From NCBI GenBank assembly GCA_024763595.1, contig JANTFK010000023.1:1-16248 (forward strand): a DNA stretch of 16,248 nucleotides, written 5' to 3'. The notes under the pieces are model-generated. The model had not been told where the DNA came from. It saw only the letters and a program-made list of their open reading frames with translations, and searched no databases. Source of the stretch: Bacteroidales bacterium. Lineage in GTDB: Bacteria > Bacteroidota > Bacteroidia > Bacteroidales > GCA-2748055. This document shows, piece by piece, positions 8,413-16,095 of the stretch (positions are counted from its first letter, which is position 1; every line of letters starts with the position of its first letter). The translations under genes were made by a program, and so were the position numbers.

Positions 8413-9414
8413 CTACCCGTGAAAATACTCGTCGGATTTCAGGAGCATATCGATGTACTGGGCACGCTTGTATACAAAGGGATCGTTTACAGACTTGCTG
8501 CTCAGTTTACCACGGAATGCATCCAGGGAATCGTACCCCTTCCGGTCCATCCATTCCTCTATCTCTTCCAGCATGGTTTTTACATGATCTGTCCCGTTGT
8601 GGTAGAAGGTACTTACTGCCTGTACGGCTGTTGCCCCGGCCAGTAACATTTTAATGACATCGATGCCTTCATAAATGCCGTTATTGGCGATCACATCTGC
8701 ATTGATCTGACCATGTGTCAGCCCGATGTAACGGATAGAAAGACGGTGATCGCTGGGTGTACTGAGATTCCAGGGCGATACATGTTTAACCACCTCCACA
8801 TCGATGTCCGGTTCGAACAATCTATTGAACAGTACAATGGCATCGGCACCGGCCTGGTCAAAGTCCCTGATGGTTTTCAGTACATTGGTATAGAAGGGGC
8901 TCAGTTTCACACAGACCGGGATTTTTACAGCTGATTTAACAGCTTTGAGGAATTCGATCTGCTGAAGGATCACTTCATGTCCCGATTTTTCAAAATCCCT
9001 GGGTACGGCAAAAAAATTGAGTTCCAGACCGGCTGCCCCGGCCTCTTCCAGGAGTGTGGCGTATTCGATCCATGACTCCTTGTAAATGGCGTTAAGGCTG
9101 GCAAATACAGGAATGTTAAGTGCCTCAATGACTTTTTTCAGATTGAAAAGATGTTCTTTGGGACCGCCATGTTCGATCTTCGGAAACAGGTTGATCATTT
9201 CAGCATTGCGCTCGTCATAGGCTTCAAGCTGACTGCTCAGTTCATAATCTTCCAGCTGGATTTGTTCTTCAAACAGGGAGCGGTAAACCACTGCTGCAAT
9301 CCCCGCTTTTTCTGCCTCTTTCAGTTTATTCAGGTTATTGACCATATTACTTGCACCCAGGATGAGTGGATTTTTCAGGGTGATACCCATGAGTTCGGTT
9401 GTCAGTGTTGCCAT
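8413..9414 (-). CDS. Dihydroorotate dehydrogenase-like FMN flavoprotein
   Basis: A 333-residue TIM-barrel flavoprotein related to class 1 dihydroorotate dehydrogenases, without signal peptide or membrane segment, so cytoplasmic. Family features seen: the N-terminal LTTELMGITLKNPLILGASN, the FMN-contacting lysine in VCVKLSP (Lys170), the NR of IVLFNR, and the phosphate-binding end (ANNGIYEG, then LLAGATAVQAVSTFYHNG at about 244-274). In true PyrD the active-site loop reads like ELNxSCPN, with a catalytic Cys or Ser. Here residues 131-140 are ELNFFAVPRD, so that base is missing. It therefore fits the 'dihydroorotate dehydrogenase-like' group and probably does not make orotate; its substrate is unknown to me. 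I chose the ATG at 9414 because the barrel begins there and because the 22 upstream residues possible from 9480 are basic, unlike the family, and cover the promoter candidate. Confidence 0.88.
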   Translation of the reverse strand: MATLTTELMGITLKNPLILGASNMVNNLNKLKEAEKAGIAAVVYRSLFEEQIQLEDYELSSQLEAYDERNAEMINLFPKIEHGGPKEHLFNLKKVIEALNIPVFASLNAIYKESWIEYATLLEEAGAAGLELNFFAVPRDFEKSGHEVILQQIEFLKAVKSAVKIPVCVKLSPFYTNVLKTIRDFDQAGADAIVLFNRLFEPDIDVEVVKHVSPWNLSTPSDHRLSIRYIGLTHGQINADVIANNGIYEGIDVIKMLLAGATAVQAVSTFYHNGTDHVKTMLEEIEEWMDRKGYDSLDAFRGKLSSKSVNDPFVYKRAQYIDMLLKSDEYFHG

Positions 9415-9450
9415 ATATAAATATTTAAGGGTTTTAATGTTTCTGCTATA

Positions 9451-9481
9451 TAAAACTATCAATTGCCGGCAAAAGTTCAAA
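9451..9481 (-). promoter_or_regulatory. Candidate promoter of the DHOD-like gene
   Basis: On the minus strand TTTG (9481-9478) is followed after exactly 19 bases by TAGTTTTA (9458-9451). This fits the Bacteroidota -33 TTTG / -7 TAnnTTTG pattern with one mismatch at the last base. The predicted transcript start near 9444 gives a leader of about 30 bases to the ATG at 9414, which supports the shorter start. No equally good promoter was found for the divergent comEC. Confidence 0.45.
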
Positions 9482-9551
9482 GAAACCTGGAAAGTTTGAC
9501 AGATATTTTTTTTATGGTGACATAGAGCAGGTAAAAGCGTTACCCGTTATC

Positions 9552-11678
9552 ATGTTCGATCTGCAGAGAATTCCCGTGATCAGGGCGCTGTTTCCCTTTG
9601 CCTGTGGCTCACTTGCCGGTTACCCGGGGAAATGCGCTGTTCCGGTCACGGAGTTGCTGGTGGTTGCGCTGATGCTGTGGTTGATTCTGGTAATGATTTA
9701 CAGACGATCATTGAGAAGGGCTGTATTACTTCCCTGGTCTGCACACGGCATCCTGTTCATGCTCTTTTTTCTGGCTGGTTCTGGCACCACCCTCCTTTCC
9801 GTGCCCCGTTTCCCCGGTCTGCCCGAGGAGGAACCGGTGTGGGTCAGGGGAGAGGTTACGGCTAACCCGAAAACGGGCAGGAACTACTGCTCTTTTGAAC
9901 TGGTTCCCGTAATCCTTTTTACCAGGGATACCTTCTTTCTGTCAGAGACCCTGCTGCAGGTTTACATGAAAATACCGGCTGATTCGATGATGCCTGCTGC
10001 CGGGGAGATCTGGCAATTGACAGGAAAGCTCACACGCATCGGGAAAAGCGGTAATCCGGGTGCCCCCGATTATGCATCCATGATGCACCGGAAAAACTCC
10101 TGGTACCGTTTCTATGTGGACCGGTCATTGTCAAATCCTGCAGGCCGGTGTCATGCCCCGGCATCTTCCCGTCACAGGATCAGGGCAAACCTTCTCCGGG
10201 AAGCACTCTGGAAAAAGTGGAGAGGCAGCGATGAGAAGATCGCCCTGCTGAAAGCAGTGTGTCTGGGGGACCGGTCGGACCTTTCGGACCATATGCTTAA
10301 AATGTTTACCGGAGCCGGCGGTATGCATCTGCTGGCTGTATCCGGACTGCACCTGGGTGTGATCTGGTGGGTCCTGCAGCATCTCTTCTCCTGGATGGAC
10401 AGGTTATTTCGCAACCGTTATTGCAGGGGACTCACCATCATAGCCCTTTTATGGATCTATGCCTTTGTGACTGGGTTCTCTCCATCGGTAAGCAGGGCTG
10501 TAACCATGCTTTCCATCTATACAGCCGGGCGCCTCCTTTCACACCGCATCCATCCGGTCAATACGATCCTGGTATCGGCTTTTCTGCTGATTCTTATTGA
10601 TCCCCTCATTATGCTGAATGTGGGTTTTCAACTCTCCTACACAGCCATCCTGGGTATTATGGCCTTACACCCCCTTTTCAAAACCCGGATTCAAGCCGGT
10701 AACCGGCTGGTACGATGGCTATTGGAAGCTACTGGCGCCAGCCTTTCCGCCCAGGTGTGTACGGCTCCCCTGGTCATCTATTATTTTCACCAGATACCAC
10801 TCTATTCCCTGATTACCAACCTGATTGCTTTTCCAGTGATCAGTGTGCTCATGGCCCTTTTTGTCCTTTCAGTGCCGGCAATGCTGACCGGGTTGTTTCA
10901 TCCTTTATTAAATGATATGCTGATGGCGATGGCCGGCCTGATGACCCGTATCATGGAAATCATTGCTGCATTACCGGGAGCTGTTGTGAGTGAGCTCCAG
11001 CTTGAAAGGATCAGCTTATGCCTCCTGATGGTGAGCCTGCTGTTTCTATTCCTTGTGGTGAACAAAAGTTCCAGATTATACAGATATCTGCTTGCAGGAT
11101 CACTTTTCCTGCTGCTGCTGTCTGGTAGCCTGTCCCGCTACAACAGCCGCTATTCTTCCGAAATGGTGATCGCTCATTTCAACCGGGCAAGTATGGTGAC
11201 CTTCAGAGAAGGTGCCCGGGCGGATCATTATTTGTGGCAATATGACACCACATCCATCAACTATATGAATCAGTATATTGGGATGGCCTGGAACAGGCAC
11301 CTGTATGAGAACCGGGTATTTATAATCGATGGTCCCGTTGCTGCCCGGGGAGCAGTATCCGGCTGTATCCCCCTCTCTTCAGGTATCTGGTATGCAGGGA
11401 ACGACCAAATAAAAGGATGTTTAATCTCGGGTCTGCCAGGTGAGCAACAACTGATCAGGACAGCAGCATTCTGGGAGTGCTTCCGGCCGCTTCGGAAAGA
11501 TTTCATGCTGTTATCCGGAGAGCCCGGAGATTTTCAGATTCCCCCGCTACCACTGGTGGGTGAGACTGATCTGATCGCTGACGGATCCAACCGGCGCTGG
11601 TATGTTGAAAGATTGAAGATTACCCGGGATAAACTGTATAACACCCGCCAGCAGGGCGCTTTTATGAAAAGGTGGTAA
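9552..11678 (+). CDS. comEC: ComEC/Rec2-family DNA uptake channel protein, without nuclease domain
   Basis: ComEC forms the inner-membrane channel that carries single-stranded DNA into the cytoplasm during natural transformation. The 708 residues begin with hydrophobic helices (10-80), then a soluble DUF4131-like section ending in GNPGAPDY (167-173). The competence domain has the hallmark FTGAGGMHLLAVSGLHLGV (252-270), TGFSPSVSRAVTML (307-320) and NVGFQLSYTAILGI (356-369), followed by several more membrane helices to about 530. The C-terminal ~180 residues are soluble and lack the HxHxDH metallo-beta-lactamase motif of Bacillus-type ComEC. Shorter forms of this kind are common in Bacteroidota. 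The ATG at 9552 fits the family N-terminus; no clear Shine-Dalgarno is seen. It diverges from the flavoprotein gene and precedes trkA by 69 bases; no other competence gene is visible. Confidence 0.92.
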   Translation: MFDLQRIPVIRALFPFACGSLAGYPGKCAVPVTELLVVALMLWLILVMIYRRSLRRAVLLPWSAHGILFMLFFLAGSGTTLLSVPRFPGLPEEEPVWVRGEVTANPKTGRNYCSFELVPVILFTRDTFFLSETLLQVYMKIPADSMMPAAGEIWQLTGKLTRIGKSGNPGAPDYASMMHRKNSWYRFYVDRSLSNPAGRCHAPASSRHRIRANLLREALWKKWRGSDEKIALLKAVCLGDRSDLSDHMLKMFTGAGGMHLLAVSGLHLGVIWWVLQHLFSWMDRLFRNRYCRGLTIIALLWIYAFVTGFSPSVSRAVTMLSIYTAGRLLSHRIHPVNTILVSAFLLILIDPLIMLNVGFQLSYTAILGIMALHPLFKTRIQAGNRLVRWLLEATGASLSAQVCTAPLVIYYFHQIPLYSLITNLIAFPVISVLMALFVLSVPAMLTGLFHPLLNDMLMAMAGLMTRIMEIIAALPGAVVSELQLERISLCLLMVSLLFLFLVVNKSSRLYRYLLAGSLFLLLLSGSLSRYNSRYSSEMVIAHFNRASMVTFREGARADHYLWQYDTTSINYMNQYIGMAWNRHLYENRVFIIDGPVAARGAVSGCIPLSSGIWYAGNDQIKGCLISGLPGEQQLIRTAAFWECFRPLRKDFMLLSGEPGDFQIPPLPLVGETDLIADGSNRRWYVERLKITRDKLYNTRQQGAFMKRW

Positions 11679-11747
11679 AAAACAGCGCTACTTTTCGCCC
11701 AATTGGACAATTATCTGTTTATTTACATGATATTTTTCTAATGGATT

Positions 11748-13088
11748 ATGCACATTGTTATTGCAGGTGCAGGTGAGGTAGGTACACATCTTGCCAGGAT
11801 GCTGAGCAGCGAGGAACACGACCTGGTTGTGATCGATAGTGATGCAGACCGGTTGAAGGCTGTCGGGAGTAATCTGGATGTACTTACCATTGAGGGTAAT
11901 GCAAATTCCATAGCCCACCTGAAGGAAGCCAGGATAAATAAGGCGGATCTCTATATCGGCGTCACATATTCTGAGGATGTCAATGTGAATTCGGCCATTT
12001 TAAGCAAACGTCTTGGTGCCAGAAAATCCATTGCAAGGATTGATAATCAGGAATATCTGCTTCCAGCCAACAGGGAAATCTTTGAAAACCTGGGTGTCGA
12101 TTATATGATTTACCCGGAGAAGATTGCTGCCCGTGAGATTGCGGGTCTTTTGTCTGAGACAGGAAGTACAGAAGTGGTTGAATTTTCAGGAGGTAAATTG
12201 CATATGTATGTGATCCGCCTGGAAAAGGAGGCGCCCATTATTGATAAAACACTGAAAGAGCTTACCCCGGATGAAAGTGGAATGAATTACAGGGCCGTGG
12301 CAATTACCAGAAAGGGACAAACACTGGTTCCGTCCGGTGATGACAGGTTTGAGGTGGATGACATTGTCTATGTCATCAGCAGTAAGAAGGGGTTAAAGGA
12401 ATTGTATAAGTATTCGGGAAAGAAGCAGTTTGCCATACGCGATATCATGATCCTGGGGGGAAGCCGGATTGGAAGAAAGACTGCTGATTTACTCGAAAAG
12501 CAGCACTACATCAAACTGTTTGAAAAGGACCGGCAAAGGAGTTACCAGTTATCCAATCTGTTGAGCAATACCCTGGTAATTCACGGAGATGGCACAGATA
12601 TGGAGCTTCTGCAACAGGAGGGGCTGGCAAAAATGGATGCCTTTATTGCGGTTACGGGTAATTCTGAGACCAATATCCTTTCCTGCCTGATTGCCAAGCA
12701 AATGGGAGTAAAAAGGACCATTGCGGAGGTGGAAAACATGGATTATATCAAGTTAGCCGAAAACATTGGAGTGGATACGATTATCAATAAGAAGCAGATC
12801 ACGGCCAGCAGGATATTCCGCTTCACCATGTCGGAGGAGGTGTCCAGCATCAAATGCCTGACCGGAACAGAAGCAGAAGTGATGGAATTCCAGGTGAAAC
12901 CCGGTGCTCCTGCCACCCGGGGCACACTGGCGGCAATTGATTTCCCGAAGGAGGCGATTATTGGTGGTGTCATCAGGGGTAAGCATGCATTTATTGCCCA
13001 TGGTGACACGCAGATCAAACCCTATGACCGTGTGGTGGTCTTTGCCCTGCCGATCGCACTCCGGACCATCGGCAAGCTTTTCAACTAA
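11748..13088 (+). CDS. trkA: Trk potassium uptake system, NAD(H)-binding peripheral subunit TrkA
   Basis: TrkA is the cytoplasmic regulatory ring that binds nucleotides and gates the TrkH K+ channel. Its 446 residues are the full two-repeat form. The first RCK/Rossmann domain starts with IAGAGEVGTHLARML (GxGxxG at 7-12, ribose-binding Asp30), followed by a TrkA_C domain around 140-215. The second Rossmann domain has ILGGSRIGRKTADLLE (GxxxxG at 237-242, acidic Glu259), then a second TrkA_C to the end. Both nucleotide motifs look intact. The ATG at 11748 places the Rossmann strand at residue 3. An out-of-frame ATG lies at 11741, and the AT-rich leader has no clear ribosome binding site. trkH starts 7 bases after its stop, so the two are surely co-transcribed. 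Confidence 0.96.
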   Translation: MHIVIAGAGEVGTHLARMLSSEEHDLVVIDSDADRLKAVGSNLDVLTIEGNANSIAHLKEARINKADLYIGVTYSEDVNVNSAILSKRLGARKSIARIDNQEYLLPANREIFENLGVDYMIYPEKIAAREIAGLLSETGSTEVVEFSGGKLHMYVIRLEKEAPIIDKTLKELTPDESGMNYRAVAITRKGQTLVPSGDDRFEVDDIVYVISSKKGLKELYKYSGKKQFAIRDIMILGGSRIGRKTADLLEKQHYIKLFEKDRQRSYQLSNLLSNTLVIHGDGTDMELLQQEGLAKMDAFIAVTGNSETNILSCLIAKQMGVKRTIAEVENMDYIKLAENIGVDTIINKKQITASRIFRFTMSEEVSSIKCLTGTEAEVMEFQVKPGAPATRGTLAAIDFPKEAIIGGVIRGKHAFIAHGDTQIKPYDRVVVFALPIALRTIGKLFN

Positions 13089-13095
13089 ACTGACA

Positions 13096-14544
13096 ATGCT
13101 CAACTACCGGACCATCATTCGAATTTTCAGCTTACTCCTGATTACAGAGGGGATCTTCATGTGGTTCTCCATTCCCGTATCACTCATTTTCGGGGAAGCG
13201 GATGCCTGGGTGTTTCTCCTTTCGGGTGCCATTGTCTCCCTGACGGGAGTTGTTATGTATATGCCGGTCAGGAAGTCACCGCTTCAGGTAAATCGACGCG
13301 ATGGTTATATCATTGTCACCGGTGGGTGGCTCCTCTTTTCTCTTTGTGGCACCATACCCTTCCTGCTGACCGGGTCGATACCCGGAATAACGGATGCTTT
13401 TTTTGAAACCATGAGCGGTTTTACCACAACGGGGGCTTCCATTTTGAATGATATTGAAGACCTGTCCCACGGGGTCCTCTTCTGGAGAAGCCTGATCCAG
13501 TGGCTGGGAGGCATGGGAATCATTCTGCTGACATTGCTCCTGTTACCGTTTCTGGGGATCGGTGGAATGCAGCTTTTCACGGCAGAAGTACCCAGTCCCA
13601 CTCCCGATAAACTTCACCCGCATGTGAAAGATACAGCTGCCCGGTTATGGCTGATCTATCTGTTCCTGACCGTTGGTGAGACCCTGTTGCTGTGGGCCGG
13701 AGAGATGGGGTTGTATGATGCAGTATGCCATTCTCTGACCACCATGGCCACAGGGGGATTCTCTACCAAACAGGCCAGTATAGCTTACTGGAGTTCACCC
13801 TATATACAATATGTGGTCACACTGTTTATGTTCCTGGCCGGAACCAATTTTACACTTACCTATTTTGCCATGCACGGTCAGTTCAGGAAGGTGTGGCAGA
13901 ATGAGGAGTTCAAGTGGTATCTGGGTTTCATTGGCGTGTTTTCCTTGATCATTACATTGGGTCTGTTCTTTACCAATACAGGTGATTTTGAACCTGCTTT
14001 CAGAAAGGCTGTTTTTCAGGTGGTCTCCATTTTGACCACCACAGGGTTTGCCACAGCTGACTACCTGAAGTGGACTCCCTGGATGATCGTGTTGATCTTC
14101 ATGTTGATGTTTTTTGGGGGATCTGCCGGTTCCACGGGGGGCGGACCAAAAATTATGCGGATAGTGATCATGCTGAAAAACAGTACCCAGGAGTTGAAGC
14201 GTATGATCCATCCCAATGCGGTTATTCCGGTCCGGCTCAATAAGGAGTCGGTTGGGGAGTCCATTGTAACCAATGTACTGGCATTCATTGTATTCTACGG
14301 GATTATTACATTCATATCTGTCGCCGTCCTTTCCCTGCTGGGTACCGACTTCAATACCTCACTGGGTGCGGTGGCCGCCACGCTGGGTAATATCGGACCG
14401 GGAATCGGTCAGGTTGGGCCGGCGCTTAATTATGCAGATCTCCACGCGGCCGGCAAATGGTTCCTCTCTTTTCTGATGCTGGTAGGCAGACTGGAACTTT
14501 TTACAGTCCTGGTACTCTTCTCACCCCTTTTCTGGAAAAGATAG
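13096..14544 (+). CDS. trkH: Trk potassium uptake system, membrane channel subunit TrkH
   Basis: TrkH is the inner-membrane K+ translocating subunit, gated by TrkA. The 482 residues match the family length and contain four pore-loop repeats: GFTTTGAS (108-115), TTMATGGFST (215-224), LTTTGFAT (313-320) and TLGNIGPGIG (429-438), each preceded and followed by membrane helices. The glycine-rich intramembrane gate segment GGSAGSTGGGPK (341-352) and the late GRLELFT (464-470) are also typical. A longer frame opens at 12904, but its first 64 residues are arginine- and serine-rich shadow of the trkA 3' end. The ATG at 13096, 7 bases after the trkA stop, gives the correct hydrophobic N-terminus. The tight spacing suggests translational coupling with trkA. 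Confidence 0.96.
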   Translation: MLNYRTIIRIFSLLLITEGIFMWFSIPVSLIFGEADAWVFLLSGAIVSLTGVVMYMPVRKSPLQVNRRDGYIIVTGGWLLFSLCGTIPFLLTGSIPGITDAFFETMSGFTTTGASILNDIEDLSHGVLFWRSLIQWLGGMGIILLTLLLLPFLGIGGMQLFTAEVPSPTPDKLHPHVKDTAARLWLIYLFLTVGETLLLWAGEMGLYDAVCHSLTTMATGGFSTKQASIAYWSSPYIQYVVTLFMFLAGTNFTLTYFAMHGQFRKVWQNEEFKWYLGFIGVFSLIITLGLFFTNTGDFEPAFRKAVFQVVSILTTTGFATADYLKWTPWMIVLIFMLMFFGGSAGSTGGGPKIMRIVIMLKNSTQELKRMIHPNAVIPVRLNKESVGESIVTNVLAFIVFYGIITFISVAVLSLLGTDFNTSLGAVAATLGNIGPGIGQVGPALNYADLHAAGKWFLSFLMLVGRLELFTVLVLFSPLFWKR

Positions 14545-14582
14545 CTATGAGGGGATCAGGCCTGGGACAACCGGTATTCTGC

Positions 14583-14606
14583 CGGTAATTTACCGAAGGT
14601 TTTTTT
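14583..14606 (+). terminator. Weak candidate terminator after trkH
   Basis: A short stem (CGGTA 14583-14587 with TACCG 14591-14595) is followed four bases later by seven T (14600-14606), 39 bases past the trkH stop. The stem is only five pairs with a three-base loop and overlaps the end of the truncated gene on the other strand, so the call is tentative. Confidence 0.3.
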
Positions 14607-14712
14607 GAACCAGTTCGTTCATCAACAATTTTCCAAAATTCTCCCTGTTGTTGGAAGCCCCGGCAATGGCAATTTTATTATGATTCAGAAAAGCCTGTAT
14701 GGTTTTCTTCAT
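14590..14712 (-). pseudogene. Truncated CoA-binding-domain protein (YccU-like), N-terminal fragment only
   Basis: On the minus strand an ATG at 14712 opens 40 codons ending at TAA (14592-14590). The product starts MKKTIQAFLNHNKIAIAGAS and continues NNRENFGKLLMNELVQKNLR. This resembles the first strand and helix of the small Rossmann-like CoA-binding proteins (usual length roughly 120-140 residues), where a VGAS/VGVSR-type turn is followed by KFG and a helix. The remaining two thirds of the fold is absent. None of the three frames over the next bases resumes it, and trkH ends only 46 bases away on the opposite strand. I read this as a 3'-truncated gene, perhaps lost in a deletion bringing trkH close. 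It lies 93 bases downstream of the YciO-family gene in the same direction. A short functional peptide is possible but unlikely. Confidence 0.6.
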
Positions 14713-14805
14713 GATAGCATATTTTAGCCTGAGTTATTCATCAATAGTTCAGGTCAGGTAATAGATTTCCGGATACAAGTTAAGAAACAGAGAGAACAAA
14801 TAAAA

Positions 14806-15420
14806 TTACCGGTCCACTTCACCCAGCCCCTCCCGGCGCACCTCAGGTTCCTCCCCGCTGCAATCGATCACGGTGGAAGGGATGATACCGCCATATCCTC
14901 CATCAATTACAGCATCCACCAGGTCTCCGTACTCTTCATGAATCAATTCCGGATCGGTAGGGTACTCAAGGATCTGATCATCCATCTTCAGGGAGGTGGT
15001 CAGGATGGGATTTCCCAGTTGCCTGACGATTTCCAGTATAATTTGGTTATCCGGGATCCTGATACCTACTGTTTTGCGACGCTGTTTGATGAACCTGGGT
15101 ACCTGCGTGCTGGCTGTCAGGATAAAAGTGTATGGTCCCGGAAGAGAGGATTTCATCAATTTAAAAGTAGTATTGTCCACGTGCCGGGCGAAATCCGAGA
15201 GCTGGCTGAGATCTGCACAGATAAATGAGAACCTGGCCTTGTCCGGCCTGATCCCCTTAATCCTGGCAACCCTTTCCACGGCCCTGGCTTTGGTAATATC
15301 ACAACCGATCCCGTACACCGTGTCGGTAGGGTAGATGATCACACCCCCGTATTGTAGCAGGTCAACGATCTTGTTGATTATCCTGGAGTCCGGATTTTTT
15401 TCATACAGTTTTAGCAGCAT
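14806..15420 (-). CDS. Sua5/YciO/YrdC-family protein, YciO-like
   Basis: A 204-residue cytoplasmic protein of the fold that makes threonylcarbamoyl-AMP for the t6A37 modification of ANN-decoding tRNAs. The nucleotide-binding YPTDTVYGIGCD lies at 30-41, followed by RIKGIRPDKARFSFIC (53-68). The stretch LMKSSLPGPYTFIL (88-101), the RRKTVGIRIP segment (114-123) and the closing DLVDAVIDGGYGG...STVIDCS...VRREGLGEV resemble E. coli YciO more than TsaC (YrdC). In TsaC/Sua5 the catalytic SxN lies in a PSAN-like motif; here the matching segment is TTSLKMDD (141-148), with Lys where Asn is expected. So the core t6A role is doubtful and a separate tsaC may exist elsewhere. The ATG at 15420 has AAGG a few bases upstream. 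It diverges from the acetyltransferase gene. Confidence 0.88.
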   Translation of the reverse strand: MLLKLYEKNPDSRIINKIVDLLQYGGVIIYPTDTVYGIGCDITKARAVERVARIKGIRPDKARFSFICADLSQLSDFARHVDNTTFKLMKSSLPGPYTFILTASTQVPRFIKQRRKTVGIRIPDNQIILEIVRQLGNPILTTSLKMDDQILEYPTDPELIHEEYGDLVDAVIDGGYGGIIPSTVIDCSGEEPEVRREGLGEVDR

Positions 15421-15424
15421 TACC

Positions 15425-15456
15425 TTGTGTTAAACCGCCTAAAAATAGTATAATTG
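15425..15456 (+). promoter_or_regulatory. Candidate promoter of the GNAT acetyltransferase gene
   Basis: TTG (15425-15427) is followed after 21 bases by TATAATTG (15449-15456), one mismatch from TAnnTTTG. The arrangement fits the Bacteroidota -33/-7 pattern and would give a leader of about 25 bases to the ATG at 15489. The 68-base gap must also hold the promoter of the divergent YciO-like gene, for which only a loose minus-strand TATTTTTA (15447-15440) is seen. Confidence 0.3.
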
Positions 15457-15488
15457 TTAGAAATGGCTCCGGATTATCATTTAAACAG

Positions 15489-16040
15489 ATGCATCTGCCA
15501 ACCATAGAGAGGGAACATTACCGTATCAGGCCCTGGCATCCAGATGATGCTGTATCCCTGGTGAGACATGCCAATAACCCTGAACTTGCTCTCAATATGC
15601 GGGATGCTTTTCCCTACCCGTATACCCTTGCCGATGCCAGGAAGTGGCTTAACACACTGGGGAATAAAAGGAATGATATGATCCTCGCCATTGAGGTGAA
15701 TAATGAAGCCGCAGGAGGCATCGGTCTGCACGGATTAACAGATGTGTACCGCTACAACGGAGAGATTGGATACTGGTTATCCAGGGACTACTGGGGCCGG
15801 GGCATCATGACCGATGTTGTGGATGTCATGGTGGAATATGCATTTGTACAGACCCACTGGCTACGTCTTTTTGCATGTGTTTTCGAACACAACCTCGCTT
15901 CCATGAAGGTGTTGGAGAAAAATGGATTCAGGAAAGAGGCCGTTCACAGAAAAGCAGTGATGAAAGCGGGAAAACTCCTGGATGAGCATCTGTACGGATT
16001 GTTAAAAGAGAACTGGCTTGCCCGGAGCAGGGCCGGTTAA
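15489..16040 (+). CDS. GNAT-family N-acetyltransferase (RimJ/RimL type)
   Basis: A 183-residue single-domain acetyltransferase expected to move an acetyl group from acetyl-CoA to an amine; the acceptor is unknown. The start YRIRPWHPDDAVSLVRHANN (11-30) is the standard first strand and helix. The acetyl-CoA pyrophosphate loop is GYWLSRDYWGRGIMTDVV (94-111, with the GRG at 103-105), and the fourth motif is EHNLASMKVLEKNGFRKE (133-150). This layout is that of the Acetyltransf_3 group including RimJ, RimL and SpeG-like enzymes. The ending GLLKENW is also usual for the group. The ATG at 15489 gives a normal N-terminus. The gene is divergent from the YciO-like gene and convergent with the rhomboid gene, so it is probably monocistronic. 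Being a ribosomal protein acetylase is possible but not shown. Confidence 0.9.
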   Translation: MHLPTIEREHYRIRPWHPDDAVSLVRHANNPELALNMRDAFPYPYTLADARKWLNTLGNKRNDMILAIEVNNEAAGGIGLHGLTDVYRYNGEIGYWLSRDYWGRGIMTDVVDVMVEYAFVQTHWLRLFACVFEHNLASMKVLEKNGFRKEAVHRKAVMKAGKLLDEHLYGLLKENWLARSRAG

Positions 16041-16089
16041 GCAAGGTGCATGGCCGGTTAAACCAGGAGCTCATCTGGTTGGGCCGGTT
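16031..16089. repeat. Three copies of GGCCGGTT between convergent genes
   Basis: GGCCGGTT occurs at 16031, 16052 and 16082; the first two extend to GGCCGGTTAA and the first includes the stop codon of the acetyltransferase gene. All three lie in the same orientation within 60 bases. It may be chance duplication in a short convergent spacer; no function is evident. Confidence 0.4.
16061..16080. terminator. Possible bidirectional hairpin between convergent genes
   Basis: AACCAG (16061-16066) pairs with CTGGTT (16075-16080) around an eight-base loop, midway in the 55-base spacer between the acetyltransferase and rhomboid stops. The position suits a shared terminator, but the stem is only six pairs and no long T-run follows on either strand. 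Confidence 0.3.
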
Positions 16090-16095
16090 CTTTAT

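Noticed and set aside
9415..9480. Longer start for the DHOD-like gene at 9480
   Set aside because: The 22 extra residues are unlike the family, and they would cover the best promoter candidate in this gap.
11703..11738. TTG followed by TATTTTTC upstream of trkA as a promoter
   Set aside because: The 25-base spacing is too long for the Bacteroidota pattern and the -7 match is imperfect in an AT-rich leader.
12904..13095. Longer start for trkH giving 64 extra residues
   Set aside because: The extra part overlaps trkA, is Arg/Ser-rich and unlike TrkH; the ATG at 13096 gives the standard length and N-terminus.
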